In this document: positions 7,110-16,850 of the stretch, piece after piece
Layout: every line of letters begins with the position of its first letter
How positions within the stretch are numbered: position 1 is the first letter of the stretch
Source: Gulosibacter sp. 10
Lineage (GTDB): Bacteria; Actinomycetota; Actinomycetes; Actinomycetales; Microbacteriaceae
Length of the DNA: 64,000 bases
Direction: 5' to 3'
NCBI RefSeq assembly: GCF_900163695.1
Contig: NZ_FUIC01000027.1
Location: 94,807 to 158,806, forward strand
Notes under the pieces: generated by a model
Database searches by the model: none
Seen by the model: only the letters and a program-made list of their open reading frames with translations
What the model was told of the DNA's origin: nothing
Program-made: the position numbers and the translations under genes

Positions 7110-8078
7110 ATGAAGGATCACGACGACATCGCCGCCATCCACACGCCCGTCATGCTCGACCGCGTCGTCGCGCTCGTGGCGCCCGCGCTCGACCATGAGG
7201 GCGCGGTGTACGTGGACGGCACCCTCGGCATGGGCGGGCACGCGGAGGCGGTGCTGCGGGCCTGCCCCGGGGCCCGGCTGATCGGCTTCGACCGGGATGC
7301 CGACGCGATCGAGATCGCCTCGGCCCGGCTGGCCCCCTTCGGGGAGCGCGTGCGCACGGTGCATGCGGTGTACGACGAGCTGGCCGACCGCCTGGACGAT
7401 CTCGGGGTCGAGCGGATCGACGCGGCCTTCTTCGACCTCGGCGTCTCATCGCTGCAGCTCGACGAGGCCGAGCGCGGGTTCTCGTACATGCGGGACGCGC
7501 CGCTGGACATGCGCATGGACCGGCAGCACGGCGAGACCGCCGCGGAGGTGCTCGCCGCCCTCGGCGAGCGGGAGCTGCGCGACCTCTTCCACCGCTATGG
7601 CGACGAGAAGCTCGCGGGCCGCTATGCCGCGGCCATCGTCGCGGCGCGCGCCGAGGCGCCCATCCGCACGACGGGCCGGCTCGTCGAGATCCTGCAGGCG
7701 GCCACGCCCGCCGCGCGCCGGAACTCGGGGCACCCCGCCAAGCGGGTCTTCCAGGCGCTGCGCATCCGCGTGAACGGCGAGCTCGACGCCCTCGAGGCGG
7801 CGCTGCCGCAGGCCATGGACCGCCTCCGCGTCGGCGGCCGCCTCGTCGTGGAGGCGTACCAGTCGCTCGAAGACCGCTTCGTGAAGCGCACCTTCGCGGA
7901 TGCGTGCGAGAGCAGCGCCCCCCGCGACCTCCCCTTCGTGCCCGAAGAGATGCAGCCCCGATTCCGCCTCCTCACCCGGGGAGCGGAACAGGCCCCCGAC
8001 GAGGAGGCCAACCTCAACCCCCGAGCCAAGCCCGTACGACTGCGGGCGATCGAACGAATCCGGAGCCGGAACGCATGA
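7110..8078 (+). CDS. rsmH: 16S rRNA (cytosine(1402)-N4)-methyltransferase
   Basis: The 322-residue protein is RsmH (formerly MraW), which methylates N4 of C1402 in the ribosomal P site using S-adenosylmethionine. The SAM-binding loop YVDGTLGMGGHAEAVL and the FFDLGVSSLQLDEAERGFSY block are both present, as is the late VEAYQSLEDRFVKR segment. The length is typical. The ATG follows a good GGAGG site. The last bases overlap the next start codon (ATGA at 8075-8078), so translation of the FtsL-like gene is probably coupled. A structured leader precedes the gene. Confidence 0.96.
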   Translation: MKDHDDIAAIHTPVMLDRVVALVAPALDHEGAVYVDGTLGMGGHAEAVLRACPGARLIGFDRDADAIEIASARLAPFGERVRTVHAVYDELADRLDDLGVERIDAAFFDLGVSSLQLDEAERGFSYMRDAPLDMRMDRQHGETAAEVLAALGERELRDLFHRYGDEKLAGRYAAAIVAARAEAPIRTTGRLVEILQAATPAARRNSGHPAKRVFQALRIRVNGELDALEAALPQAMDRLRVGGRLVVEAYQSLEDRFVKRTFADACESSAPRDLPFVPEEMQPRFRLLTRGAEQAPDEEANLNPRAKPVRLRAIERIRSRNA

Positions 8079-8629
8079 GCGCAGCCACCCGCATCGCTCC
8101 CGCGCGGGAGCAGCCGACCAGGACCACCGAAACCGGCGGGGCGCGGCCCCGCCTGCGCCTCGTCGAGGGGCTCCGCGGCGTCGCGAGGATCTCGCAGCGC
8201 GGGGTCTGGGTCGCCCTGGGGCTCATCGCGATCGCCTTCGTCGTGCAGCTGTGGCTCAGCTCGGTCATCGTCGAGGACGCCTACCGGGCCGATACGCTCG
8301 AGCAGCAGCACATCGAGCTCGAGCGCGAGCACACCGCCGCGCTGGAGCAGGCCAACGCCGCCGCCTCGCCCCAGCACCTCGCCTCCGAGGCGACCGAGCT
8401 GGGCATGGTGCCGGCGGGCGGCAGCGCGTTCCTCGACCTCGACTCGAACTCGGTGGTGTCCGACGGCGCGAGCACGGCGCCGTTGTCGGCTGTCGAGCCG
8501 GATCTCGTGGGCAACGCGGTGCTCGATCCCGAGGCGGAGTTGCGCGAGGACGCCGGAGCGTCGGAGGAGAATCCGGCGCAGCCTGCCGTACCGTCTGAGT
8601 TCGAAATGGACTCGCCGAGCACGCGATAG
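8075..8629 (+). CDS. ftsL: FtsL-like septum formation protein
   Basis: The protein has 184 residues, with a basic cytoplasmic N-terminus, one transmembrane helix (about 44-66) and then a heptad-like stretch rich in Leu, Glu and Gln (about 70-105). A long acidic extracytoplasmic tail of low complexity follows. This bitopic coiled-coil layout and the position between rsmH and ftsI identify it as the FtsL equivalent, which bridges FtsQ/FtsB and the FtsW-FtsI synthase. Primary sequence is poorly conserved in this family, so the call depends on topology and synteny. The ATG overlaps the rsmH stop. The tail of about 75 residues is longer than in most FtsL proteins. Confidence 0.78.
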   Translation: MSAATRIAPAREQPTRTTETGGARPRLRLVEGLRGVARISQRGVWVALGLIAIAFVVQLWLSSVIVEDAYRADTLEQQHIELEREHTAALEQANAAASPQHLASEATELGMVPAGGSAFLDLDSNSVVSDGASTAPLSAVEPDLVGNAVLDPEAELREDAGASEENPAQPAVPSEFEMDSPSTR

Positions 8630-8670
8630 ACCGTCCGATGCGCCGCCGAGAATGACGAAAGGGAAGGGAC

Positions 8671-10455
8671 TTGGCCTCAGCCCGCCAGAAGAATCTGCGC
8701 TCCACCTTCCCGATGATCGCGGTGGGCCTCGTGGTGATCGTCGTCCTGCTGCGGCTGTTCAACCTGCAGGTCGTGGAGGCCGCGACCATCAACTCCGAGG
8801 CGGACGGCCGCCGCGGCGTCGTCTCCACGCTGTGGGGCACCCGCGGCTCCATCGTGGATGCGAACGGGAATGAGCTGGCGAGCTCCGTGGACCGCTTCCA
8901 CGTGACCTACGCCCCCGTGAACATGAGCGACTTCCCCGTCATCAACCCCGCCACCGACGAGGAGGAGACCGTCACGGTCGAGGACTCGCTCGCGGCCATC
9001 GCGGAGATCACCTATCAGGACCCGCAGGAGCTGCTCACGAGCGTCGAGGCGACGGTGGCGGCGAATCCCGAATCGCAGTTCGGCTACCTCGCGAGAAGCA
9101 TCACGCTCGAGCAGTACCAGGAGATCCGGGATCTGCGCATCCCGTGGGTCTACTTCGAGCGCCTGCCGCAGCGGGTGTACCCGAACGGGGCCGTGGCCGG
9201 GAACGTCACCGGCTTCATGGGGGACGACGGCCCCCTGGCCGGGATCGAGCTGCAGTACGACTCCTGCCTGGCCGGGCAGAACGGCGAGGAGACGTTCATC
9301 CGCTCGCGGGACGGGGTCGCGATCCCCGGCTCGGTGGTGACGCTCACCGAGCCGACGCAGGGCGGCACCATCCACACGACGATCGATCTCGACACCGACT
9401 GGCGCATGCGCCAGATCCTCGCCGAGCAGGTCGAGGAGATGGAGGCGAAGTACGGCACCCTCACCGTGGTCGAGATCGCCACGGGCGAGATCGTCTCCGC
9501 CGCGGAGTACCCCGGCGTCGACCCGAACCCGGACGCCTTCACCGAGGTCGATCCCGAGTACCGCGGCGCGCTCACGTTCTCCGCACCCTACGAGCCCGGC
9601 TCGATCATGAAGCCCGTCACCGCGGCGATGGCCTACGACGCCGGGGTGGTCTCGCCCGACGAGACGATCCGCGTGCCCGACACCTGGCCGGGCTCCGAGG
9701 CGGAGTTCGGCGACGACGTGTCGCACGCGCCGGCCGATATGAACATGAACGGCGTCATGGCGGTGTCCTCGAACGTGGGCATCGTGATGTTCGGTCAGCG
9801 CATGGACTCGGCCACGCGGTACCAGTACCTGCAGGACTTCGGCTTCGGCTCGCAGACCGGCGTGGGTTTCATCGGCGAGGAGCCGGGGCTGCTGTACCCG
9901 CCCGAGCAGTGGGACTCGCACACGAACCTGAGCATCATGTTCGGCCAGGGCGTCTCGACGACGGCAGCGCAGATGGCGGGCGCGTACCAGATCCTCGGCA
10001 ACGGCGGCACCCAGGTGCCGCTGCAGCTCGTGTCGGGGTGCGAGGCGGCGGACGGCACCATGACCGAGGTTCCGGACGGGCAGACCCAGCAGGTGGTGTC
10101 GGCGGAGGCCGCCGCGCTCTCCCTCGAGGCGATGGAGGCGACCGCGACGACCGGCTCGGTGGCCGACCAGGTGCAGGTTCCGGGGTATCGTGTCGGGATC
10201 AAGACCGGTACCGCGCAGGTGGTCGATCCCGAGACCGGCCTGTACGAGGAGGACAGCTACATCACGTCGATGGCCGGCGTCGCGCCGATCGACGATCCCA
10301 AGTACGTCGTGCTGGTGACCCTGGCCAACCCGGTTAAGATCACTGGTAGCGCCGCGACCGCTCCGGCCTGGCAACAGGCGATGTCGTACGTGCTCGCCGC
10401 CAACGAGGTGGCGCCGTCACCGCAGCCGTGGCCCGAGATCACGGTCGAGAACTAG
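8671..10455 (+). CDS. ftsI: Septal peptidoglycan transpeptidase, penicillin-binding protein FtsI (PBP3)
   Basis: The 594-residue class B penicillin-binding protein has an N-terminal membrane anchor (about 15-35), a pedestal domain and a C-terminal transpeptidase domain. The active-site motifs are visible: S311-x-x-K in PGSIMKP, the SSN triad at 366-368, and KTG at 511-513. It crosslinks septal peptidoglycan with FtsW. The start is TTG at 8671 with GGGAAGGGA just upstream; the protein then begins MASARQKNLRSTF and leads directly to the anchor. It is 41 bp after the ftsL-like gene and 16 bp before the murE-like gene. The organism likely has B-type peptidoglycan, so the substrate stem peptide may be unusual. 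Confidence 0.96.
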   Translation: MASARQKNLRSTFPMIAVGLVVIVVLLRLFNLQVVEAATINSEADGRRGVVSTLWGTRGSIVDANGNELASSVDRFHVTYAPVNMSDFPVINPATDEEETVTVEDSLAAIAEITYQDPQELLTSVEATVAANPESQFGYLARSITLEQYQEIRDLRIPWVYFERLPQRVYPNGAVAGNVTGFMGDDGPLAGIELQYDSCLAGQNGEETFIRSRDGVAIPGSVVTLTEPTQGGTIHTTIDLDTDWRMRQILAEQVEEMEAKYGTLTVVEIATGEIVSAAEYPGVDPNPDAFTEVDPEYRGALTFSAPYEPGSIMKPVTAAMAYDAGVVSPDETIRVPDTWPGSEAEFGDDVSHAPADMNMNGVMAVSSNVGIVMFGQRMDSATRYQYLQDFGFGSQTGVGFIGEEPGLLYPPEQWDSHTNLSIMFGQGVSTTAAQMAGAYQILGNGGTQVPLQLVSGCEAADGTMTEVPDGQTQQVVSAEAAALSLEAMEATATTGSVADQVQVPGYRVGIKTGTAQVVDPETGLYEEDSYITSMAGVAPIDDPKYVVLVTLANPVKITGSAATAPAWQQAMSYVLAANEVAPSPQPWPEITVEN

Positions 10456-10471
10456 AACACCGCAGGAAAGC

Positions 10472-11557
10472 ATGCCCCGATCCAGCCTTCGTCCGCACCA
10501 TCCCCGGGCGCGCATCCTCTCCGAGATGTGCGCCGAGTTCGGGATCGAACCCGTGAGCGACGGCTTCGACGCCGACCAGGTCGAGGTCACCGGCGCGGTG
10601 AGCGCCGCGGACGGCGTGGAGGAGGGCGACATCTACGTGGCCGCGCCGAGGTGGGTCGACGCCCCCGGCGAGGCGTTCGCGACCGCGGTGGAGCGCGGCG
10701 CATCCTGCATCCTCACGGACGCCTCCCTCGCGCCGTACGCGGAGGGACTCGACGTGCCCGTGCTCGTCGTGGAGGACGCGCGGCTCGCGCTGGGCCACAT
10801 CGCGCAGTGGGTCTACCGCACCGACCCGAAGACGCCCCGGCTGATCGGGGTCACCGGCTCCCTCGGCAAGACCTCGATCGTCTACCTCCTCGACAACCTG
10901 CTCGACGCGCTCGGGGTGAAGACCGGCATGTCGACGAACCGGCAGCGCCACGTGGGCGAGGAGCGCATGGACGCCGGCGGGCTCGCGCCCGAGGCCGACG
11001 AGCTGCACGCGATGCTCGCGCGGATGCGCGAGGTCGGCGTGCACGTCGCCGCCGTCGAGCTGACGGACGAGGCGGTCTCGGAGCACCACATCGCGGGGCT
11101 GTACTTCGACGTGGTCGGCTATCCCGACGCCGGGACGGCGCTCGAGGGCGGCGCGGCCGCCCGGTTCGAGGCCTCCGTGCAGCTGTTCGCCCCGGAGCAC
11201 GCCCAGCGGGGCGTGGTGAACGTCGACGGGGAGATGGGGCGCCGGCTCGTCGAGGAGACGCGCATCCCGGTGACGACCATCGCCTCCGCCGCCGGCGAGG
11301 GCGCCGACTGGTGGGTCGAGTCGGAGCCCCTCGACGAGGGCATCCGGTTCACGATGCACGGCCCGGAGGACCGCGAGCTCCGCTCCTGGACCTCCCAGGA
11401 GGGCCCCTACGCAGCGATCAACGCGGGTTCCGCGGTCCTCATGCTGGACAGTGCGGGCTGGGACGTCGAGCAGATCCAAGCCGCCCTCGACCGAGTCGAC
11501 GGCATCCACCTCGCCGCGGAGGGATCCGCGGCGCCAGAGAGCAGGGGGAGCGCATGA
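10472..11557 (+). CDS. MurE-like protein lacking the C-terminal ligase domain; probable pseudoenzyme
   Basis: This 361-residue gene occupies the murE slot between ftsI and murF, but MurE is normally about 490-520 residues. The N-terminal and central domains are recognisable. GDIYVAAP matches the MurE GDLFVALPG block, and a P-loop remains (GSLGKTS, K133). Catalytic features are eroded. The MEVSSHAL motif reads VELTDEAV (195-202), the DHLDYHG metal-binding stretch is absent, and the lysine normally carbamylated before LF is Ser235 (FEASVQLF). The frame ends about where the C-terminal domain should begin, at VDGIHL in place of VPGRFE. There is no frameshift: start, ribosome binding site and ATGA coupling to murF are all intact. 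A working MurE must then be encoded elsewhere. Function here is unknown. Confidence 0.8.
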   Translation: MPRSSLRPHHPRARILSEMCAEFGIEPVSDGFDADQVEVTGAVSAADGVEEGDIYVAAPRWVDAPGEAFATAVERGASCILTDASLAPYAEGLDVPVLVVEDARLALGHIAQWVYRTDPKTPRLIGVTGSLGKTSIVYLLDNLLDALGVKTGMSTNRQRHVGEERMDAGGLAPEADELHAMLARMREVGVHVAAVELTDEAVSEHHIAGLYFDVVGYPDAGTALEGGAAARFEASVQLFAPEHAQRGVVNVDGEMGRRLVEETRIPVTTIASAAGEGADWWVESEPLDEGIRFTMHGPEDRELRSWTSQEGPYAAINAGSAVLMLDSAGWDVEQIQAALDRVDGIHLAAEGSAAPESRGSA

Positions 11558-12972
11558 TCCCGATGACGCTCGGCGAGATCGCCGACCGCCTATCCGGCCG
11601 TCTCGTCACGACTGAGTCCACCGATGCCGGCGCCGTCGTCCGCGGCCGGAGCGACACCGACTCGCGCAATATCGGCGCCGGCGACATCTTCTTCGCGAAG
11701 CCGGGGGAGGCCACCGACGGGCACCTGTTCGCGCCGAAGGCCGAGCAGCAGGGCGCGGCGCTGGCCGTGGTCGAGCGCGAGCTCGAGCTCGGCATCCCGC
11801 AGATCGTCGTGGAGGACGTCGTCGCGGCGCTCGGGGCGCTGGCCACCGAGGTCGTCGCCCGCGTCCGCGCGCTCGGCCGCATGCGCGTCGTGGCGGTCAC
11901 CGGGTCGAACGGGAAGACCACGACGAAGAACCTCCTGAAGGCGATCTTCGAGCGGCACGGCAACGTGGTCGCGCCGATCGCCTCCTTCAACAACGAGGTC
12001 GGCGCGCCGACCACCTTCCTCCAGGTGGACGAGGGCACCGACACCCTCATCGCCGAGATGGGCGCCAGCAAGGTGGGCGAGATCCGCACCCTCACGGAGA
12101 TGGCGCGGCCCGACATCGGCATCGTCCTGATGGTCGGCCTCGCCCACGCGGGCGAGTTCGGCGGCATCGAGAGGATCGAGCAGGCCAAGTCCGAGATGAT
12201 CGAGGCCCTGCGCGAGGGCGGCATCGCGGTGCTCAACGCCGACGACCCGCGCGTCGCCCGCATGGCGGCCAAGGCCCCCGGCCGGATCGTGCGCTTCGGG
12301 CGCGGCGAGCAGGCCGACGTGCGGGCGAGCGGCATCGAGGTCTCCCAGGAGGGGACCCGCTTCGTGCTGCACGTGCCCGATCACGAGCCGGTCCAGGTGC
12401 GCTTCCCGGTCATCGGCGAGCACCACGTGATGAACGCCCTGGCGGCGACGGCGGCGGCGTACGCCGCCGGCATCCCGGCGACGGACGTCGTCGCCACGCT
12501 CGCCGAGGTGACCCGCGCCGAGCGCTGGCGCATGGAGCTCCTCGTCCGGGAGCCCATCACGGTCATCAACGACGCCTACAACGCCAACCCCAACTCGATG
12601 GCCGCGGCGCTCCGCACGCTCGCGCAGATCGCCCGGCCCGGGCAGCGCACCGTCGCGGTGCTCGGCGAGATGAGCGAGCTGGGCGAGCAGTCGGTCGCCG
12701 AGCACGACAAGCTCGGCGAGCTCGCCGTGCGCCTCGGCATCGCCCAGACCGTCGTCGTGGGGCGCGGGGCCCGGCCGCTCTACCTGGCGGCGGTGGCGCA
12801 GGGGAGCTGGGATAATGAGGCGACGTTCGTCGAGGACGCGGATGAGGCCTTCGACTTCCTCCGCGACTACCTGCGCAGCGGGGACCTCGTGCTCGTGAAA
12901 TCCTCCAACTCGGCCGGCCTGCGGGTACTGGGCGACCGGATCGGAGACTATGTGAAGGGACTCCTCGCTTGA
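11554..12972 (+). CDS. murF: UDP-N-acetylmuramoyl-tripeptide--D-alanyl-D-alanine ligase
   Basis: The 472-residue MurF adds D-Ala-D-Ala to the UDP-MurNAc-tripeptide in the cytoplasm. The ATP-binding loop GSNGKTTTK (117-125), the FNNEVGAP block and the C-terminal [13 protein letters not shown] motif are all intact, in contrast to the preceding MurE-like gene. ATG at 11554 overlaps the upstream stop as ATGA. A second Met lies three codons downstream and could be the actual start. The 3' end overlaps mraY (TTGA). Since the gene is normal, the pathway upstream of it must supply a tripeptide from a MurE encoded outside this window. Confidence 0.96.
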   Translation: MIPMTLGEIADRLSGRLVTTESTDAGAVVRGRSDTDSRNIGAGDIFFAKPGEATDGHLFAPKAEQQGAALAVVERELELGIPQIVVEDVVAALGALATEVVARVRALGRMRVVAVTGSNGKTTTKNLLKAIFERHGNVVAPIASFNNEVGAPTTFLQVDEGTDTLIAEMGASKVGEIRTLTEMARPDIGIVLMVGLAHAGEFGGIERIEQAKSEMIEALREGGIAVLNADDPRVARMAAKAPGRIVRFGRGEQADVRASGIEVSQEGTRFVLHVPDHEPVQVRFPVIGEHHVMNALAATAAAYAAGIPATDVVATLAEVTRAERWRMELLVREPITVINDAYNANPNSMAAALRTLAQIARPGQRTVAVLGEMSELGEQSVAEHDKLGELAVRLGIAQTVVVGRGARPLYLAAVAQGSWDNEATFVEDADEAFDFLRDYLRSGDLVLVKSSNSAGLRVLGDRIGDYVKGLLA

Positions 12973-14078
12973 TCGCAATACTCGCGGCCGGTGCAATCGG
13001 CATGCTGTTCACGCTCTTGCTCACGCCGGTGTTCATCAAGATGTTCAACCGGCTCCGCTGGGGGCAGTACATCCGCGAGGACGGGCCCAAGGAGCACTAC
13101 GCGAAGCGGGGCACGCCCACGATGGGCGGCATCGTGTTCGTCCTCGGCGCCACCGTGGCCTACTTCGCGGCCACGCTGCTGACCGGGGAGCTGCCCACGG
13201 CTGCGGGGCTCGTCGTCGTGTTCATGATGCTCGGCCACGCCCTGATCGGCTTCATCGACGACTTCCTCAAGGTGCGCAAGCACCAGTCGCTCGGCCTCGG
13301 CGGCTGGCAGAAGATCCTCGGCCAGGTCATCGTCTCGTCGATCTTCGCCCTCATCGGGCTCCAGTTCGCAAACGAGCAGGGCATCCCGCTCGTCTCGAGC
13401 TCGATCTCGATCATCCGCGACACCGGCTTCGACTTCATGATGTTCGGAGCCGTCATCGGGACGATCCTCGTGGTGCTGTGGATCGTGCTCATCACCACCG
13501 CCACCTCGAACGCCGTGAACGTCACCGACGGGCTCGACGGCCTCGCCACCGGCGCCTCCATCTTCGCGATCGGCTCCTACGGCGTCATCGGCTACTGGCA
13601 GTTCAACCAGGCCTGCGGCACCGACCGGCTCAACCCCTCGGTGGTCCAGGCCTGCTACGAGGTGTACGCGCCGCTGGACCTCTCGATCGTCGCGGCCGCC
13701 ATCGTCGGCGCCCTCGTCGGCTTCCTCTGGTGGAACACCTCGCCCGCGCAGCTGTTCATGGGCGACACCGGCTCGCTCGCGCTGGGCGGCGCGCTCGCCG
13801 CGTTCGCGATCCTCACCCGCACCGAGCTGCTGCTCGTGGTCATCGCGGGCCTGTTCGTGATCGACACGGGCTCGGTCATCGTGCAGCGCCTGTACTTCAA
13901 GCTCACCGGCGGCAGGCGCATCTTCCTGATGAGCCCCATCCACCATCATTACGAGCTCAAGGGCTGGGCCGAGCAGACCGTGGTCGTGCGCTTCTGGATC
14001 ATCGGCGGCCTCTTCGCCGTGATCGGCGTCGCGCTCTTCTACGCCGAGTGGTCGCTCATGAGTGGGGTGCTCACCTGA
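12969..14078 (+). CDS. mraY: Phospho-N-acetylmuramoyl-pentapeptide transferase
   Basis: The 369-residue polytopic membrane enzyme transfers phospho-MurNAc-pentapeptide to undecaprenyl phosphate, making lipid I. About ten hydrophobic helices are present, with the family motifs [15 protein letters not shown] (catalytic Asp pair), [25 protein letters not shown] and the [12 protein letters not shown] loop. TTG is the start codon and overlaps the murF stop as TTGA. Length is slightly above average because of an extracytoplasmic insertion containing two cysteines around residues 215-235 ([18 protein letters not shown]). These two Cys could form a disulfide, a detail common in actinobacterial MraY. 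Confidence 0.95.
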   Translation: MIAILAAGAIGMLFTLLLTPVFIKMFNRLRWGQYIREDGPKEHYAKRGTPTMGGIVFVLGATVAYFAATLLTGELPTAAGLVVVFMMLGHALIGFIDDFLKVRKHQSLGLGGWQKILGQVIVSSIFALIGLQFANEQGIPLVSSSISIIRDTGFDFMMFGAVIGTILVVLWIVLITTATSNAVNVTDGLDGLATGASIFAIGSYGVIGYWQFNQACGTDRLNPSVVQACYEVYAPLDLSIVAAAIVGALVGFLWWNTSPAQLFMGDTGSLALGGALAAFAILTRTELLLVVIAGLFVIDTGSVIVQRLYFKLTGGRRIFLMSPIHHHYELKGWAEQTVVVRFWIIGGLFAVIGVALFYAEWSLMSGVLT

Positions 14079-15604
14079 TGGCCGCGCCGCTCGATGCGCT
14101 CACGAGCTGGCACGCGGACTGGAAGGGGCTGCGCGTCGCGGTGCTCGGCCTCGGCATGACCGGCTTCTCGGTGGCCGACACCCTCGCCGAGCTCGGCTGC
14201 GAGGTGCTCGTGGTCGCCGGCGCGCCCGACGCCGACCGCGAGCAGATCCTGCAGGTGCTCGGCGTGCCCGTGGTCATCGCGGAGGACGCCGACGCGGTGC
14301 CGGACCGGCTGCGCGGGTTCGGCGCCGACCTGGTGATCGCCTCGCCCGGCTATCCGCCCCACCACGCGCTGCTGCGCTGGGCCGCCGCGGAGGGCGTCCC
14401 GGTGTGGGGCGATATCGAGCTCGCGTGGCGGCTGCGCGACAAGGTCGGCGCGCCCTCCGAGTGGGTGCTCGTGACGGGGACCAATGGCAAGACCACCACC
14501 ACCCAGCTGGCCGCGCACATGATCGCCGCGGGCGGCGCGCGGGTCGCGCCGGCCGGGAACATCGGCATCCCGGTGCTCGACGCGGTCCGCGACCCCGAGG
14601 GGTTCGACGTGCTGGTGGTCGAGATCTCGAGCTATCAGCTCCACCACATCCGCACCGTGTCGCCGTGGGCGGCGGTCGTGCTCAACGTGGCCCGCGATCA
14701 CATCGACTGGCACGGCTCGTACGAGGCCTACCGCGAGGCGAAGGGGCGCGCCTACGAGCGCACCCGGGTCGCCTGCGTCTACAACCTCGCCGATGAGACC
14801 ACCCGGCGCCTCGTCGAGGAGGCCGACGTGGCGGAGGGCGCCCGCGCGATCGGGTTCGGCGTGGACGTCCCCGCCGTGAGCGACTTCGGGGTGGTCGACG
14901 GGATCCTCGTCGACCGCGCGTTCCTGGCGGAGCGGCGCTCGAACGCGCTCGAGCTCGCGACGCTCGACGACCTCCGCGAGCGGGGGCTCGGCGCGCGGCA
15001 CCTCGTGGAGGACGTGCTCGCGGCGGCCGCCCTCGCGCGCTCGCTCGACGTGCCGCCCGCGGCCATCCGCGAGGCCATCCGCAGCTTCTCCCCGGACGCG
15101 CACCGCAACGAGCGGGTGCTCGAGTCCGAGGAGATCCTCTGGATCGACGACTCCAAGGCGACCAACGCCCATGCGGCGGACGCCTCGCTGCGGGCCTACC
15201 GCTCGGTCGTCTGGGTGCTCGGCGGGCTGCTCAAGGGCGTGGACATCTCGCCCCTCATCGCCGAGCACGCGGGCCGGCTCCGCGCGGCGATCCTCATCGG
15301 CGCCGACCGCCGGCCCCTCCTCGAGGCGTTCGCGCAACACGCGCCCGGCGTGCCGGTGATCGAGGTGGACGTGAGCGACACTGATGCGGTGATGCCGCGG
15401 GCCGCCGCCGAGGCGCGCCGGCTCGCGCAGGCGGGGGACACCGTGCTCCTCGCCCCGGCCGCCGCCTCCATGGACCAGTTCGCGAGCTATTCCGATCGCG
15501 GCGACCGCTTCCAGCGGGCCGTCCTCGAATCGACAGGGAAGGGAGTGGACGACGATGCAGACCACTCCGAGACGACCGGGGACGGGAGCGGCCACGGCGC
15601 CTGA
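14078..15604 (+). CDS. murD: UDP-N-acetylmuramoylalanine--D-glutamate ligase
   Basis: This 508-residue Mur ligase adds D-Glu to UDP-MurNAc-L-Ala. It has the N-terminal Rossmann-like UDP domain (AVLGLGMTGFSVADTL), the P-loop VTGTNGKTTTT, the central VEISSYQLHHI and NVARDHIDWHGSYEAYREAKGRAY blocks carrying the carbamylated Lys, and the C-terminal DDSKATNAHAAD motif. All expected catalytic elements are intact. That makes the missing equivalents in the MurE-like gene more striking. ATG overlaps the mraY stop (TGATG). The 3' end overlaps ftsW by 50 nt. Confidence 0.95.
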   Translation: MAAPLDALTSWHADWKGLRVAVLGLGMTGFSVADTLAELGCEVLVVAGAPDADREQILQVLGVPVVIAEDADAVPDRLRGFGADLVIASPGYPPHHALLRWAAAEGVPVWGDIELAWRLRDKVGAPSEWVLVTGTNGKTTTTQLAAHMIAAGGARVAPAGNIGIPVLDAVRDPEGFDVLVVEISSYQLHHIRTVSPWAAVVLNVARDHIDWHGSYEAYREAKGRAYERTRVACVYNLADETTRRLVEEADVAEGARAIGFGVDVPAVSDFGVVDGILVDRAFLAERRSNALELATLDDLRERGLGARHLVEDVLAAAALARSLDVPPAAIREAIRSFSPDAHRNERVLESEEILWIDDSKATNAHAADASLRAYRSVVWVLGGLLKGVDISPLIAEHAGRLRAAILIGADRRPLLEAFAQHAPGVPVIEVDVSDTDAVMPRAAAEARRLAQAGDTVLLAPAAASMDQFASYSDRGDRFQRAVLESTGKGVDDDADHSETTGDGSGHGA

Positions 15605-16850
15605 GCGCGAGGGCGTGCAGACCCTCGCGGAGGCGCCGAAGGGCCGCTCCTTCCGGGTCCGGCTCCCCAAGGCGGATACGCCCGCGAACCTGAACAGCAC
15701 GCTGCTCGTCGCGATCGTGCTGCTGCTGGTGGGCTTCGGGCTCATGATGGTGCTCTCGAGCTCGGCGGTCGAGGAGTTCGCCGCCGGCCGGGCCTTCTCC
15801 TCGAAGTTCCTCCGGCAGGCGATCTTCGCCGCCATCGGGTTCCCCGTCATGTACGCGATCTCGCGCATCCCGCTGCAGTGGCTCACCGGCAACTTCGCGT
15901 GGGTGGCCCTCGTGGCGGTGATGGGCCTGCAGGCGCTCGTGTTCACGCCCCTCGGCGTGGAGATCAACGGGAACCGGGCGTGGCTGGACTTCGGCGTCAC
16001 CACCGCGCAGCCGGCCGAGTTCGCGAAGCTGGCGCTGTGCCTGTGGCTCGGCATGATGACCATCCGGCTCGGCCGCCGCATGGACGACTGGAAGCAGGTC
16101 TGGCTCCCGATGGGCGGCCCGGTGCTCGTCGTGCTCGCGCTCGCCATGCTCGGCAAGGACCTCGGCACCGTGATGGTCATGGGCGCGGTGGTCCTCGGCG
16201 CCCTCTGGTTCGGGGGCATGAAGATCCGCTACCTCGTCACGGCCGGGATCCTCGCCGTCGGCGGCGCGATCGCGATGGCGATCATCTCGCCGAACCGCGT
16301 GGCGCGCATCACCTCCTTCTTCGAGGGGGACTGCGACTACGAGGGGCTCTGCTGGCAGACGGCCCACGGCTTCTACGCGCTGGCGAGCGGCGGCGTCTTC
16401 GGGCAGGGGCTCGGCAACTCCACGGCGAAGTGGTCGTGGCTGCCCGAGGCCGACAACGACTACATCTTCGCGATCATCGGCGAGGAGTTCGGACTGCTCG
16501 GCTGCGCCGCGGTCGTGCTGATGTTCGCCGCGCTCGGGCTCGTGCTGGTCCGCATCTGGCGCCAGACCGAGAACCCCGCCGGCCGGGTGATCGTCGGCGG
16601 CGTCTTCTCCTGGCTCATGTTCCAGGCGTTCGTGAACATCGCCGTGGTCATCGGCCTCCTGCCGGTGCTCGGCGTGCCGCTGCCCTTCCTCTCCTCGGGC
16701 GGCTCGGCGCTCGTCACGACGCTGGCCGCCATCGGGCTGGTCCTCGCGGTGACCCGTGAGAACGCGGCCCGCGAGCCCGACCGGGCCCCGACCCGATCCA
16801 CCGCACCGGGGCGCGGGCCCCGGTCCACGAGAAAGCGACACACCGCATGA
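15555..16850 (+). CDS. ftsW: Septal peptidoglycan polymerase FtsW (SEDS family)
   Basis: This 431-residue SEDS glycosyltransferase has about ten transmembrane helices beginning near residue 48. Family motifs include NGNRAWLDFG, QPAEFAKLAL, GKDLGTVMVMG with the catalytic Asp region, and PLPFLSSGGSALV near the C-terminus. It polymerises lipid II at the septum with FtsI. The chosen ATG overlaps murD by 50 nt; in-frame GTG codons shortly downstream are possible alternatives, so the cytoplasmic N-terminus may be shorter. The C-terminal tail is basic and disordered (RAPTRSTAPGRGPRSTRKR). The stop overlaps the murG ATG. Confidence 0.94.
   Translation: MQTTPRRPGTGAATAPEREGVQTLAEAPKGRSFRVRLPKADTPANLNSTLLVAIVLLLVGFGLMMVLSSSAVEEFAAGRAFSSKFLRQAIFAAIGFPVMYAISRIPLQWLTGNFAWVALVAVMGLQALVFTPLGVEINGNRAWLDFGVTTAQPAEFAKLALCLWLGMMTIRLGRRMDDWKQVWLPMGGPVLVVLALAMLGKDLGTVMVMGAVVLGALWFGGMKIRYLVTAGILAVGGAIAMAIISPNRVARITSFFEGDCDYEGLCWQTAHGFYALASGGVFGQGLGNSTAKWSWLPEADNDYIFAIIGEEFGLLGCAAVVLMFAALGLVLVRIWRQTENPAGRVIVGGVFSWLMFQAFVNIAVVIGLLPVLGVPLPFLSSGGSALVTTLAAIGLVLAVTRENAAREPDRAPTRSTAPGRGPRSTRKRHTA

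Noticed and set aside
10472-11557. The short murE-like gene as a frameshifted pseudogene
   Set aside because: No continuation of the missing C-terminal domain is found in another frame before murF, and the start, ribosome binding site and ATGA overlap with murF are intact. Gene loss by simple frameshift does not explain this.
10528-12972. A possible MurE-MurF fusion, because the murF frame stays open upstream through the murE-like gene
   Set aside because: The upstream part of that frame is Arg/Gly-rich noise, while the 10472 frame has the MurE-like motifs, a ribosome binding site and a proper stop coupled to murF.
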